From positions 124,001-188,000 of the forward strand of contig NZ_BMOL01000006.1 in assembly GCF_014647055.1 (NCBI RefSeq): DNA of 64,000 nt, written 5' to 3'. Positions 1 to 8,806 of the stretch are shown here, piece after piece (the first letter of the stretch is position 1; every line of letters begins with the position of its first letter). The translations under genes and the position numbers were made by a program. The stretch is from Deinococcus aerolatus (GTDB lineage Bacteria > Deinococcota > Deinococci > Deinococcales > Deinococcaceae). The notes under the pieces are model-generated. The model did no database searches. It was not told the origin of the DNA and saw only the letters and a list, made by a program, of their open reading frames with translations.

Positions 1-99
1 CCCACCCACCACTGGCCATTTTTTGACCACAGGTCCGAACCTCTTTTCGTGCATTTCCCGCTGCTGCGCCCCACGGCCCAGCAGGGGATGGAGATTTAA
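1..99 (+). CDS. Possible 3' end of an upstream gene
   Basis: An open frame runs from the first base to a TAA at 97-99, giving about 32 codons that end in GMEI. It lies 54 bases before the next permease gene and on the same strand, so it may be the tail of the preceding gene of the peptide-transport operon. The residues show no motif I recognise. In DNA this GC-rich an open frame of this length can occur by chance, so the call is weak. Confidence 0.3.
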   Translation, partial: PTHHWPFFDHRSEPLFVHFPLLRPTAQQGMEI

Positions 100-153
100 C
101 GTGCCCCAACACCCTTTCCCCCACGCCCCGCCCGCCAGGCCCAGACGCGCCAC

Positions 154-1121
154 ATGCTGAGTTACGTGCTGCGACGCATTCTGGGCATGGTGCCCACGCT
201 GCTGCTGATTAGCGTCGTGTGCTTCACCGTGATCCAGCTGCAGCCGGGCTCGTTTCTGGACCAGTACCTGGAAGACCCGCGCGTGACCAAGGAAACGGTG
301 GAGACCATCACTCGGCAGCTGGGCCTGGACCAGCCGCTGTGGGTGCAGTACCTGACCTGGATGAAGGGCATCGTGACCCAGGGCGATTTCGGGTATTCCT
401 TCGTTAACGGCCGCCCGGTGTCCAGCCTGATCTGGGAGCGCCTGGGTTGGACGGTGTTCCTAGCCGTGCTGACCCTGATCGTGTCGTGGGCGATCGCCAT
501 TCCGCTGGGCATCTACACCGCCATCAACCGCTACGGCGTCGGCGCCACCATTACCAACTTCCTGGGCTACATCAGCCTGGCCACGCCGGATTTTCTGGTG
601 GCGCTGCTGCTGATCGCGCTGGTCCTGAACACCGGCGGAACCAACGTGGGCGGGCTGTTCAGTCCGGAGTACATCGGCGCGCCCTGGAGCTGGGCCAAGG
701 TGGGTGACCTGCTGGGCCACCTGTGGATTCCCATGATCGCCATCGGCCTGGAGGGCGTCGCAGGCCTGATGCGCCAGATGCGCGCCTCGATGCTGGACGT
801 GATCGGGCAGGACTACGTCCGCACCGCACGCGCCAAGGGGCTGGCCGGACAGGCGGTGCTGTGGCGTCACGCCGTGCGCAACGCGGTCAACCCGCTGATC
901 AGCCTCGCGGGCCTGAGCCTGCCCAGCCTGATCTCGGGAACCATCATCGCCTCGATCGTGCTGAATCTGCCGACCATCGGGCCGTTCCTGTACGACAGCC
1001 TCTTGAACAAGGACCAGTACGTTGCGATGACCCTGCTGCTGTTCAGCGCCCTGCTGCTGTTGATCGGAAACCTGCTGTCCGACGTGGCGCTGGCCTGGGC
1101 CGATCCCCGCGTGAGGTTCGA

Positions 1122-1125
<4 letters not shown>
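154..1125 (+). CDS. Peptide ABC transporter permease, DppB/OppB family
   Basis: Inner-membrane permease of a family-5 (di/oligopeptide or nickel) ABC importer, 323 aa, a normal length for DppB. The first TM segment covers about residues 9-30, followed by a periplasmic segment with the GLDQPLWVQY stretch typical of DppB N-termini. The inner-membrane coupling (EAA) region is at about 220-250 (DYVRTARAKGL ... HAVRNAVNPLI). It ends with the family's DPRVRFE tail. Its TGA overlaps the ATG of the second permease (ATGA, 1122-1125), so the two are translationally coupled. No ATPase or intact binding protein lies in the window beside them; those may be upstream. The peptide class of substrate is inferred from family only. 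Confidence 0.9.
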
Positions 1126-2249
<1,124 letters not shown>

Positions 2250-2370
2250 TCGCCCCCTGAGGTGCGGGCGGTGCGCTGCGGCCCCCGCCCCTTGCCTGAC
2301 CCTTTCGGTTTTACCTTCATCCACTTCGTTCCCAGATCCGCCAGCCCCCCCACCCCCAAGGAGGCCACCC

Positions 2371-2580
2371 ATGCGTCTTCGTTGCTCGTCCGCCCTGCTT
2401 GCCCTCAGCGCCGCCCTGCTGTGCGCCCCGGCCCAGGCCAGTCTGCCCAGGGCAAGACCAACGTGCCGCCCTCGCTGTTCCAGGCCAACGGCAAGCGCGG
2501 CGGCACCCTGACCCTGCCGCTGGCCAGCAGCCCGCAGAGCTTTAACTACTTCGCGGTGCTGGACAACACGTCACCGGGCA
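2371..2580 (+). pseudogene. Truncated, frameshifted peptide-binding protein (family 5 SBP)
   Basis: An excellent Shine-Dalgarno (AAGGAGG, 2358-2364) precedes an ATG at 2371 that opens a signal peptide (MRLRCSSALLALSAALL ... APAQA). Around 2437-2452 the reading frame must shift to continue into a mature start (QGKTNVPPSLFQANGKRGGTL, then LASSPQSFNYFAVLDNTS), which is typical of Deinococcus peptide-binding proteins. The similarity stops at about 2575, after some 65 codons of a protein that should be 550-600 aa. Position after two permeases fits a transporter binding-protein gene. Both a frameshift and a 3' deletion are seen, so it is dead as a transporter component. Confidence 0.75.
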
Positions 2581-2662
2581 CCCAATGCGCGGGGCTTCTT
2601 TATCCAACTCCGGGCCCAGAGCGGTCAGTCTGCTGTGAGGCCTGCAGGAGCAGAATGGAGAC

Positions 2663-3367
2663 ATGCTGTTCGCCAACCATCAGTTGAGCCGCGCTGACGC
2701 CACGGCCGACGAGAGCGACCTCAGCGCGGCGCAGACCAGCCTGGCGTATCGCCTGACCGCCGAACGTCAGGCCAGCGAGATGTGTGAGGCTGCGCTGCGG
2801 GTGCTGGGCCTAGCACTGGAAGCCCGCGACGGCGAGACCAAGGGCCATACCGACCGGGTCACAGCCCTGGCGGTGCGGATGGCGCAGGCCCTGGGCTGGT
2901 CGCCGTCCCAAACGCGGGCGCTGCGCTGGGGCTCGTACCTGCACGACATCGGCAAGATGATCATTCCCGACGCGGTGCTGCTCAAGCCCGGCGCCCTGGA
3001 CAACGCGGAACGGGCCGTGATGCGCTCACATGTCGAGGAGGGGGTCAAGTTTGCCGGCTCCCTGGGGTTTTTGCCAGAAACGGCCTTGCAGGTCGTCCGC
3101 GACCATCACGAACGCTGGGACGGGCGCGGTTACCCGGCCGGCAAATCAGGGGGTGAGATCAGTCTGGCGGGCCGGCTGTTCGCGCTGTGCGACGTGTACG
3201 ACGCCCTGACCAACGAGCGGCCCTACAAGGCGGCGTGGACGTCCAAAGCGGCGCTTTCCGAGATCGAGGCCCAGGCCGGACAGCACTTCGATCCGGGTCT
3301 GACCCGGATGTTTGTGGCGCTCCTCAGTGTGGAAGGCGATTATTGCTGCGGCCCCCGCCTGTCCTGA
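2663..3367 (+). CDS. HD-GYP domain phosphodiesterase, probably N-terminally truncated
   Basis: The HD-GYP domain fills about residues 40-225 of 234: HTDRV, HDIGK, and HHERWDGRGYP, the complete HHxxxDGxGYP signature. Such proteins usually hydrolyse cyclic di-GMP. The residues before it (LFANHQLSRADATADE ... LTAERQASEMCEAALRVLGLALEARD) look like the coiled linker that normally follows a PAS, GAF or receiver domain. The frame stays open upstream (LQEQNGD) to a TGA at 2636-2638, with no good ribosome binding site at the correct distance. I infer that the sensory half was lost at the same break that truncated the binding-protein gene. The catalytic half is intact and might still be expressed. Confidence 0.75.
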   Translation: MLFANHQLSRADATADESDLSAAQTSLAYRLTAERQASEMCEAALRVLGLALEARDGETKGHTDRVTALAVRMAQALGWSPSQTRALRWGSYLHDIGKMIIPDAVLLKPGALDNAERAVMRSHVEEGVKFAGSLGFLPETALQVVRDHHERWDGRGYPAGKSGGEISLAGRLFALCDVYDALTNERPYKAAWTSKAALSEIEAQAGQHFDPGLTRMFVALLSVEGDYCCGPRLS

Positions 3368-3430
3368 CTCCTGGCCTGCAGACAGCATGAACCGCACGGG
3401 CCGGGGCGCCTCCTGGCACCCAGGACAGGC

Positions 3431-3724
3431 TTAGCGGGACGGCGGGGGAGAGCAGTGGGGCGCCCCTTCAATGCGGGCGTCGAGGTGACGGCGCAACCAT
3501 GTCCGGCTGACCCCCACCACCCGGCAGATTTCCCGGTGGGGGACACGGTCGGACAGCAGCCGGTCCACCCAGTCGACGTGCTCGGCGCAAACCGGCGGGC
3601 GGATGTGATCCAGGGTAAACTGATAGGTGCAGATCCGGCACAGATAGCGCTGCCTGCCGGTGTGGGCATGACCATTTTTGACGATGCGGACGGCGCCGCA
3701 TTGCGGACACTCCAGACCGTTCAT
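3431..3724 (-). mobile_element. Orphan IS1-family InsA-like transposase fragment
   Basis: A 97-aa frame starting MNGLECPQCGAVRIVKNG has a zinc ribbon (CPQC ... CRIC) and then a helix-turn-helix (REICRVVGVSRTWLRRHL), the arrangement of IS1-family InsA or the N-terminus of the InsAB fusion. The catalytic InsB (DDE) half is missing: on this strand only about 60 bases remain before the oppositely oriented HD-GYP gene. I saw no clear terminal inverted repeats. It is therefore a remnant, and together with the broken genes on both sides it suggests past IS-mediated deletion or rearrangement. Confidence 0.65.
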
Positions 3725-3740
3725 GGTCCATTGAACACCC

Positions 3741-3923
3741 GTGATGCCAGGAAATCCACTACCGCCCGAAACTTCCGCGCCGGTGCCGGCCCTGCGCGAG
3801 TGCGCCCGCGTCCTGCGTCCCGGCGGACGAATTGTTGTTGGCGAGGAATTCTTCGGTCTGGAGTACGTGCGGCCCCGCACCGTGGACGGCTGGGCATACC
3901 TGCACACCTACGCGGCAGACTGA
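3741..3923 (+). pseudogene. C-terminal remnant of a SAM-dependent methyltransferase
   Basis: The frame encodes ALRECARVLRPGGRIVVGEEFFG and then VRPRTVDGWA, which is the late Rossmann-fold part (motif around LRPGGR) and following strand of UbiE/Methyltransf_11-type enzymes. The upstream two thirds, including the SAM-binding GxGxG motif, are absent because the frame begins next to the IS1 fragment. The strand is opposite to that fragment. It is read as a 60-codon leftover, not a functional gene. Confidence 0.55.
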
Positions 3924-3965
3924 CGCCCAGGTGGCCACGGGCGGTTGTGCGGCATGGCCCAGCCT

Positions 3966-4841
3966 TTATGCCTGTCCGCGCAACCGGGGATCAAGGATGT
4001 CTCGCAGGCTGTCGCCCAGCAGGTTGAACCCCAGCGAGGCGATCAGAATGGCGAGGCCGCTGAACACGGCGGGCCACGGCTGCAAGGTCAGAAAGGTGCG
4101 CGCCTCCGAGAGCATCAGGCCCAGGCTGGGTTCTGGCGGACGGGTGCCCAGCCCCAGAAAAGACAGGGAGGCTTCCACCAGAATGGCGGTGGACAGCGCC
4201 AGCGAGGTCTGCACCAGCACCACCGCCACGATGTTGGGCAGAATGTGCCGGAACACGATGCGGCCGTCGCTGGCACCCAGGGCCTGCGCGGCGCTGACGT
4301 ACTCGCTGCTCTTGAGCACCAGGGCTGGACCGCGCAGCAGCCGGGCAAAGGCGGGAATGTAGACCACGCCAATGGCCAGCGCGGTGTTGAAACTGCCCTG
4401 GCCCAGCACCGCCACCACACCGATGGCCAGCAGAATCACCGGGAACGCCAGCAGCACGTCCATCACGCGCATCACGACGCGGTCAAACCAGCCGCCCAGA
4501 TACGCCGCCAGAATGCCCAGGGTCCCGCCCACCGTCAGGGCCACCCCCACCGCGCCCACCGCCACGCCCAGCGAGGCGCGGTAGCCGTAGAGGATGCGTG
4601 CCAGGGTGTCTCGCCCGAACTGGTCGGTGCCCAGCAGGTGCGTGAGCGAGGGGTTGCCCAGCCGCCCCAGAATGTCCTGTTCCAGCGGACCGGTGGGAAA
4701 CAGCTGACGTGCAAATACCGCCAGCAGGATGACCACCACCGTGAGCAGCAGCCCGAACAGACCCAGTGGATCGCGCAGCAGCCGGGCGAGAATGCCGACG
4801 ACCCGTCGCCGGGCGGGGCGGGCCGCCGTCAACGCGCTCAT
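3966..4841 (-). CDS. Peptide ABC transporter permease, DppC family
   Basis: 291 aa, the usual DppC length. It shows the N-terminal TM segment (LLRDPLGLFGLLLTVVVILLAVFA), the core motif HLLGTDQFGRDTLARILYGYRASL, the EAA coupling loop (EYVSAAQALGASDGRIVFRHILPN) and the terminal GDSLRDILDPRLRG block that almost all DppC proteins carry. Last gene of a three-gene minus-strand operon (binding protein, DppB-like, DppC-like). Its ATG overlaps the stop of the DppB-like gene (ATGA at 4838-4841), and GGAGTACGG precedes it. No ATPase gene is linked, so it probably shares ATPases encoded elsewhere. Confidence 0.92.
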   Translation of the reverse strand: MSALTAARPARRRVVGILARLLRDPLGLFGLLLTVVVILLAVFARQLFPTGPLEQDILGRLGNPSLTHLLGTDQFGRDTLARILYGYRASLGVAVGAVGVALTVGGTLGILAAYLGGWFDRVVMRVMDVLLAFPVILLAIGVVAVLGQGSFNTALAIGVVYIPAFARLLRGPALVLKSSEYVSAAQALGASDGRIVFRHILPNIVAVVLVQTSLALSTAILVEASLSFLGLGTRPPEPSLGLMLSEARTFLTLQPWPAVFSGLAILIASLGFNLLGDSLRDILDPRLRGQA

Positions 4842-5788
4842 CCGTACTCCACGCGTGGGTCAACCACCGCGTACAGCAGGTCCACCACGAAATTGATCAG
4901 CACGAATCCTGCGGTTACGATCAGGATGGCCCCCTGCACCAGCGCGTAGTTGCGCTCGTTGATGGCCCCCACGACAAGGCGCCCGAACCCGGGAATGGCA
5001 AAGACCTGCTCCACCACGATGGCCCCGCCGAACAGGTAGCCCGCCTGGATGCCCAGGACGGTCAGCAGCGGCACCATCGCGTTCCGCAGGGCGTGGCGGT
5101 ACAGCACGCTCCGCTCGGTCAGCCCCTTGGAGCGCGCCGTGCGGATGAAATCCTGGCCCAGCACCTCCAGCAGCGAGGACCGCAGAATGCGGACCAGCCC
5201 CGCCAGCATGGGCAGCGCCAGCGCCACTGTCGGCAGGATCATGCGCGAGAGGTGGCCGGCCGGATCGTCCCTGAACGGCACGTACCCGATGGTGGGCCAG
5301 CCCGGCGCAATCACGAAGGCCAGGTAGATGAACAGCGTGCCCAGCCAGAAGGCGGGCGTGGTGATGCCGGCGATGGTGAAAAAGCGGATCACCTGCTCGA
5401 GTCTGGAATTGTGTGACGCGGCGGTGAGCATGCCCAGCGGCACCGCCAGCGTGGTGGCCAGCAGCAGGGGCAGCACGGTCAGCTCCAGCGTGACCGGCAA
5501 GCGCGACAGAATCTCGCCGGACACCGGTGCGCCGGTCCAGACGCTCTGACCCAGGTTGCCGCGCAGCGCCGCAGACAGCCAGCCTGCGTACTGCGTCAGC
5601 AGCGGTTGATCCAGGCCCAGCTTGCCGCGCAACTCCGTAATCTGCTCCGGCGTGACCTCGGTGTTGGCGCCCAGCAGAATCTGCACGGCGTCACCGGGAA
5701 TCAGCCGGATCATCAGGAACACCAGTACCGACACGCCGAACAACACCACCAGCAGGTCCAGCAGCCGCCGCAGCGCGTAGTTCAGCAC
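4838..5788 (-). CDS. Peptide ABC transporter permease, DppB family
   Basis: 316 aa inner-membrane subunit. TM1 is at about 9-30 (LLDLLVVLFGVSVLVFLMIRLIPGD), followed by the DppB-specific LRGKLGLDQPLLTQY segment. The EAA region is near 210-240 (DFIRTARSKGLTERSVLYRHALRNAMVP), and the protein ends with the DPRVEYG tail. It lies between the binding-protein gene (34-base gap) and the DppC partner (4-base overlap). Substrate is likely short peptides by family membership; nothing in the permease itself fixes it. Confidence 0.92.
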   Translation of the reverse strand: MLNYALRRLLDLLVVLFGVSVLVFLMIRLIPGDAVQILLGANTEVTPEQITELRGKLGLDQPLLTQYAGWLSAALRGNLGQSVWTGAPVSGEILSRLPVTLELTVLPLLLATTLAVPLGMLTAASHNSRLEQVIRFFTIAGITTPAFWLGTLFIYLAFVIAPGWPTIGYVPFRDDPAGHLSRMILPTVALALPMLAGLVRILRSSLLEVLGQDFIRTARSKGLTERSVLYRHALRNAMVPLLTVLGIQAGYLFGGAIVVEQVFAIPGFGRLVVGAINERNYALVQGAILIVTAGFVLINFVVDLLYAVVDPRVEYG

Positions 5789-5822
5789 GGCGTCCCCGCA
5801 GGCCTAGCATTCATTCGGCACA

Positions 5823-7352
5823 CTACCGGTCAAGCCACGTCGTCTTGAGGGTGCTCAGAGAGCGCGTCGGGTTGGGCGTGAAGCCCTTGACATTGCTGCG
5901 CGCCGCGGAGAAGAGCGTGCCGTAGGCCAGGAACTGCATGGGGCCCCGGCAGGCCAGTGACTTCTGAAGCTGCGCGTAGGTGCGGACGCGGCTGCCGGTG
6001 CTCGTGGCGTTGCGGCCCTCTTCAAGCAACTTGTCCACCACCGGATCGGCGAATTTGAACACGTTGGTTGACCCGTTCGAGATCAGGCCGCGGTACAGGT
6101 GCCCGTCGGGATCGACCGAGCCGCCGTTCAGAGATACAAAGGCGTCAAAGTTCGAGTTACGCCAGTTCTGAACGAAGCTGCCGAATTCCTGGACGTCCAC
6201 CCTGGCACGGAAGCCCGCCTTGGCCAACTGCGCCTGCAACACCTGCGCCGAATCGGCCACGGTCTTGATGGTCGAGAAGGTCAGAATCGAGAAATCGACG
6301 CCGTTGGGATACCCGGCCTGTTTGAGCAGGTCCCTGGCTTTGGCCGCGCTGGTGGCGTAGCACGGGAAGTTGCTGACTGGCGTGGCGTAGGTCCGCAGCG
6401 CAGGAGGCAGCGGACCGGCCGGCACGGCGTCGCCGAAGTACACGCCCTGCACCAGTTCGGGGCGGTTGATGGCGTAGTTCAGGGCCTCGCGCACACGCGG
6501 ATCGTTGAACGGTTTGCGGCTCACGTTGACGCCCATCAGGCTGTAGGCCAGGTCCTGCGACCTCAACAGCTGCACGCCCGGCGCAGTCTTGAGGGTGGCG
6601 GCCACGCTGGCGTCGATGTTGGGCAGGAACTGGTAGGCGCCGCTCTGAAGGCCGATCTGGCGCGTGGAGGCGTCCGGCACGATGTTGAACTTCAGGCTGT
6701 CCAGGTAGGGCTGGGCCTTGACCCAGTAGGCCGCGTTTTTGGACAGTTCCAGGAACGTGTCGGGCACCCACTGCTTAAAGGCAAAGGGGCCGGTGCCGAC
6801 GGCGCTGCGCTGCAGGTTGCCGCCGCCCTCAACGTATTTTTTGCTTACGATGGAAATCGTGGCCACCTCGCTCAAGAACGGCGCGAAGGGTTTGGACAGG
6901 ACGAAGGTGACTTCCAGTGGGCCCGTCGCCTTGATGTCGCTGACCGAGCTGAGCCGGCTGGCCAGCGGCGAGGCCGTCTTGGGATCCTTGACACGGTCCA
7001 TCGAGAACACCACGTCCTGCGCGCTCAGCGGGTCACCGTTGTGGAACCTGACGCCTGGGCGCAGCGTGAAGACGTAGCGCAGGCCATCGGCACTCTTGGT
7101 GTACTTGCTTGCGAGCAGCGGGCGGATCTTGAGGCTGGCATCGATATCGAGCAGTCCCTCGTAGACCTGCCCGGTGACCACGAAGGTGGAAAAGGCCGTG
7201 GCCACATGCGGGTCCAGGCCCACCGGCGACTGGTCCACGGCCAGTTGCAGGGTGCCGCCCCGCTGCACCGTCTGTGCGGCCGAATGGGCCGACGTGAGCA
7301 GGGTCAGCGTCAGGGCAGCGGTCAAAAACGTCTTCGCGGGATAAAACTTCAT
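5823..7352 (-). CDS. Extracellular solute-binding protein, family 5 (DppA/OppA type)
   Basis: Periplasmic binding component of the downstream permeases, 509 aa. The frame extends further upstream, but the ATG at 7352-7350 is preferred because AGGAGATGCC sits just before it and because it opens a signal peptide (KFYPAKTFLTAALTLTLLTSAHSAAQ). The mature protein starts with the family hallmark RGGTLQLAVDQSPVGLDPH, has LRPGVRFHNGDPLSAQDVVFSMDRV at about 100-125, and has the DPRVREALNYAINRPELV block near 285-300. All three regions are diagnostic for SBP_bac_5. It begins the operon and diverges from anmK; cell-wall-derived peptides are an attractive but unproven substrate given that neighbour. Confidence 0.93.
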   Translation of the reverse strand: MKFYPAKTFLTAALTLTLLTSAHSAAQTVQRGGTLQLAVDQSPVGLDPHVATAFSTFVVTGQVYEGLLDIDASLKIRPLLASKYTKSADGLRYVFTLRPGVRFHNGDPLSAQDVVFSMDRVKDPKTASPLASRLSSVSDIKATGPLEVTFVLSKPFAPFLSEVATISIVSKKYVEGGGNLQRSAVGTGPFAFKQWVPDTFLELSKNAAYWVKAQPYLDSLKFNIVPDASTRQIGLQSGAYQFLPNIDASVAATLKTAPGVQLLRSQDLAYSLMGVNVSRKPFNDPRVREALNYAINRPELVQGVYFGDAVPAGPLPPALRTYATPVSNFPCYATSAAKARDLLKQAGYPNGVDFSILTFSTIKTVADSAQVLQAQLAKAGFRARVDVQEFGSFVQNWRNSNFDAFVSLNGGSVDPDGHLYRGLISNGSTNVFKFADPVVDKLLEEGRNATSTGSRVRTYAQLQKSLACRGPMQFLAYGTLFSAARSNVKGFTPNPTRSLSTLKTTWLDR

Positions 7353-7441
7353 GGCATCTCCTGGCCTGCTGGGCAGGCAATCTCGGGCGAACCGGAACCA
7401 GCACCAACCCGAATTTAAATGCGCGACCATTTCACTGTAGC

Positions 7442-7474
7442 TGGTTCTACTTTGGTATGCAAGTGGTCTATAGT
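7442..7474 (+). promoter_or_regulatory. anmK promoter with three 11-bp-phased TGGT repeats
   Basis: TGGTTCTACTT, TGGTATGCAAG and TGGTCTATAGT follow each other directly, starting at 7442, 7453 and 7464, exactly 11 bp apart. The last contains a good -10 (TATAGT, 7469-7474), and six bases later there is an ATG (7481). No -35 hexamer exists at the normal distance. Direct repeats one helical turn apart that replace the -35 are typical of OmpR/PhoB-type response-regulator activation. That assignment is inference from layout only. Confidence 0.5.
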
Positions 7475-7480
7475 GGCCTT

Positions 7481-7567
7481 ATGTGCAGACGTAGGCAGGG
7501 AGAGCAGAGGAGAACGCCGCCGGGGTGCGGGTCCGGAACCACCGGTTCATTCGGCGGCCCCCGGTGA
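7481..7567 (+). CDS. Putative 28-codon leaderless leader peptide before anmK
   Basis: ATG at 7481 lies six bases after the -10 TATAGT, where a leaderless transcript would begin. The frame encodes a basic peptide ([11 protein letters not shown], then Gly/Pro/Thr-rich) and stops at TGA 7565-7567, overlapping the GTG at 7564 that is a good start for AnmK (GTGA). Five of its first eleven codons are Arg, including AGA, AGG, AGG and AGA, which should be rare here. The purine-rich AGAGGAGA could instead be a ribosome binding site for an in-frame GTG at 7525, so this ORF is a hypothesis. Confidence 0.4.
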   Translation: MCRRRQGEQRRTPPGCGSGTTGSFGGPR

Positions 7568-8724
7568 CACGCGCCCCGCGCCTGCTGGGGCTGATGAACG
7601 GCACCAGCGTGGACGGCATCGACGCGGTCTTGATCGAACTGCCTGGCTGGCCGGCGGTCGGTGATGGCGGCCAGCCGCCAGTGTTACGCGGTGCCGCCCC
7701 CCGCGCCACCGTGCTTGAGCACCGCTACACGCCGTTTGCCGACGATCTTCGCGCGGCCCTGCTGGCCGCCAGCCGGGACGAGGCCAAGACCAGCGAGATC
7801 ACCCAGTTGCAGTTCTGGCTGGGCGAGGCGCTGGCCGAGGCCGCCGCCGAACTCTCGGCCGACGCGGACCTGATCGCCAGCCACGGCCAGACCGTCCACC
7901 ACATCCCTGCCCCCGACGCCGCGCGCGGCTGGCACACCCGCTCCACGCTGCAGATCGGCGAGGCGTCGGTGATCGTGGAGCGCACCGGCAAACCGGTGGT
8001 CTCGGATTTCCGCGCGCCCGACCTGGTGGCCGGGGGACAGGGCGCGCCGCTGGTGCCGTTCGCTGATCGCCTGATGTACGCCGAGGCCGGGGTCCGACGC
8101 GCCGTTCACAACCTGGGCGGCATCAGCAACCTGACCTACCTGCCGGGGCTGGACGAGGGAGGCGTGATCGCCTTCGACACCGGCCCGGCCAACGCCCTGA
8201 TCGACGAGGCCGCCGAACTGTTCGGCCAGCGGTTCGACGACAGCGGACGCATGGGCGCCGCCGGTCACGTGGCCCCCTCACTGCTGGAGACGTGGCACAC
8301 AGACCCCTACCTGAGCGCGCCGCCGCCCAAATCCACCGGACGGGAACGCTGGAATCTCCAGAACCTGCCCGGCGTCTTCGAGCTGAACGCCCGCGACATC
8401 GCCGCCACCGTCACCGCCTTCAGCGTTCAGACCGTGGTGGACGCCTACCAGCGTTTTATCGTGCCGCACGGTCTGGACGAGATTGTCGTGGCGGGCGGCG
8501 GCGCGTACAACCCCACCTTCATGGCGCAGCTGCGGGCCGCCCTCGCGCCCCTGCCGGTGCTGACCTTCGAGGAGCGCGGCTGGAACTCCAGCGCCCGCGA
8601 GGCCGCGGCCTTTGCCGTCCTGGGGTACTACGCCTACCAGGGCTGGCCCAACACCCTGCCGCACACCACCGGGGCACGCCACGCGGTGATCGCTGGGAAG
8701 CTGTCGCGGCCCGCCCGGACCTGA
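7564..8724 (+). CDS. anmK: Anhydro-N-acetylmuramic acid kinase
   Basis: Phosphorylates and opens 1,6-anhydro-MurNAc to MurNAc-6-phosphate in cell-wall recycling, in the cytoplasm. The N-terminal [18 protein letters not shown] is the AnmK ATP-binding/substrate motif. Further on are SHGQTVHH, the long conserved [30 protein letters not shown] and the C-terminal [12 protein letters not shown]. With the GTG at 7564 the protein is 386 aa with five residues before LLGLMNGTS, as in most AnmK proteins. An in-frame GTG at 7525 would add 13 residues and has AGAGGAGA upstream. A short ORF overlaps the 7564 start. It diverges from a peptide-transport operon, which could supply muropeptide breakdown products. 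Confidence 0.92.
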   Translation: MTRAPRLLGLMNGTSVDGIDAVLIELPGWPAVGDGGQPPVLRGAAPRATVLEHRYTPFADDLRAALLAASRDEAKTSEITQLQFWLGEALAEAAAELSADADLIASHGQTVHHIPAPDAARGWHTRSTLQIGEASVIVERTGKPVVSDFRAPDLVAGGQGAPLVPFADRLMYAEAGVRRAVHNLGGISNLTYLPGLDEGGVIAFDTGPANALIDEAAELFGQRFDDSGRMGAAGHVAPSLLETWHTDPYLSAPPPKSTGRERWNLQNLPGVFELNARDIAATVTAFSVQTVVDAYQRFIVPHGLDEIVVAGGGAYNPTFMAQLRAALAPLPVLTFEERGWNSSAREAAAFAVLGYYAYQGWPNTLPHTTGARHAVIAGKLSRPART

Positions 8725-8794
8725 GGCGCATATTGGCGGCCCGGGACGCCCAGAATGCCCGCGCTGTCCTCACCCGCCGCGCCAGCTGCGGGAC

Positions 8795-8800
8795 GATACT
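8795..8800 (+). promoter_or_regulatory. -10 element for leaderless DUF1175 gene
   Basis: GATACT matches TATAAT at four positions and ends six bases before the ATG at 8807. No Shine-Dalgarno lies between, so transcription would start at or beside the start codon. Confidence 0.5.
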
Positions 8801-8806
8801 CGGGTC

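Noticed and set aside
2581..2640. Coding sequence between the binding-protein remnant and the HD-GYP gene
   Set aside because: Frames here match neither neighbour and are short; probably junction debris.
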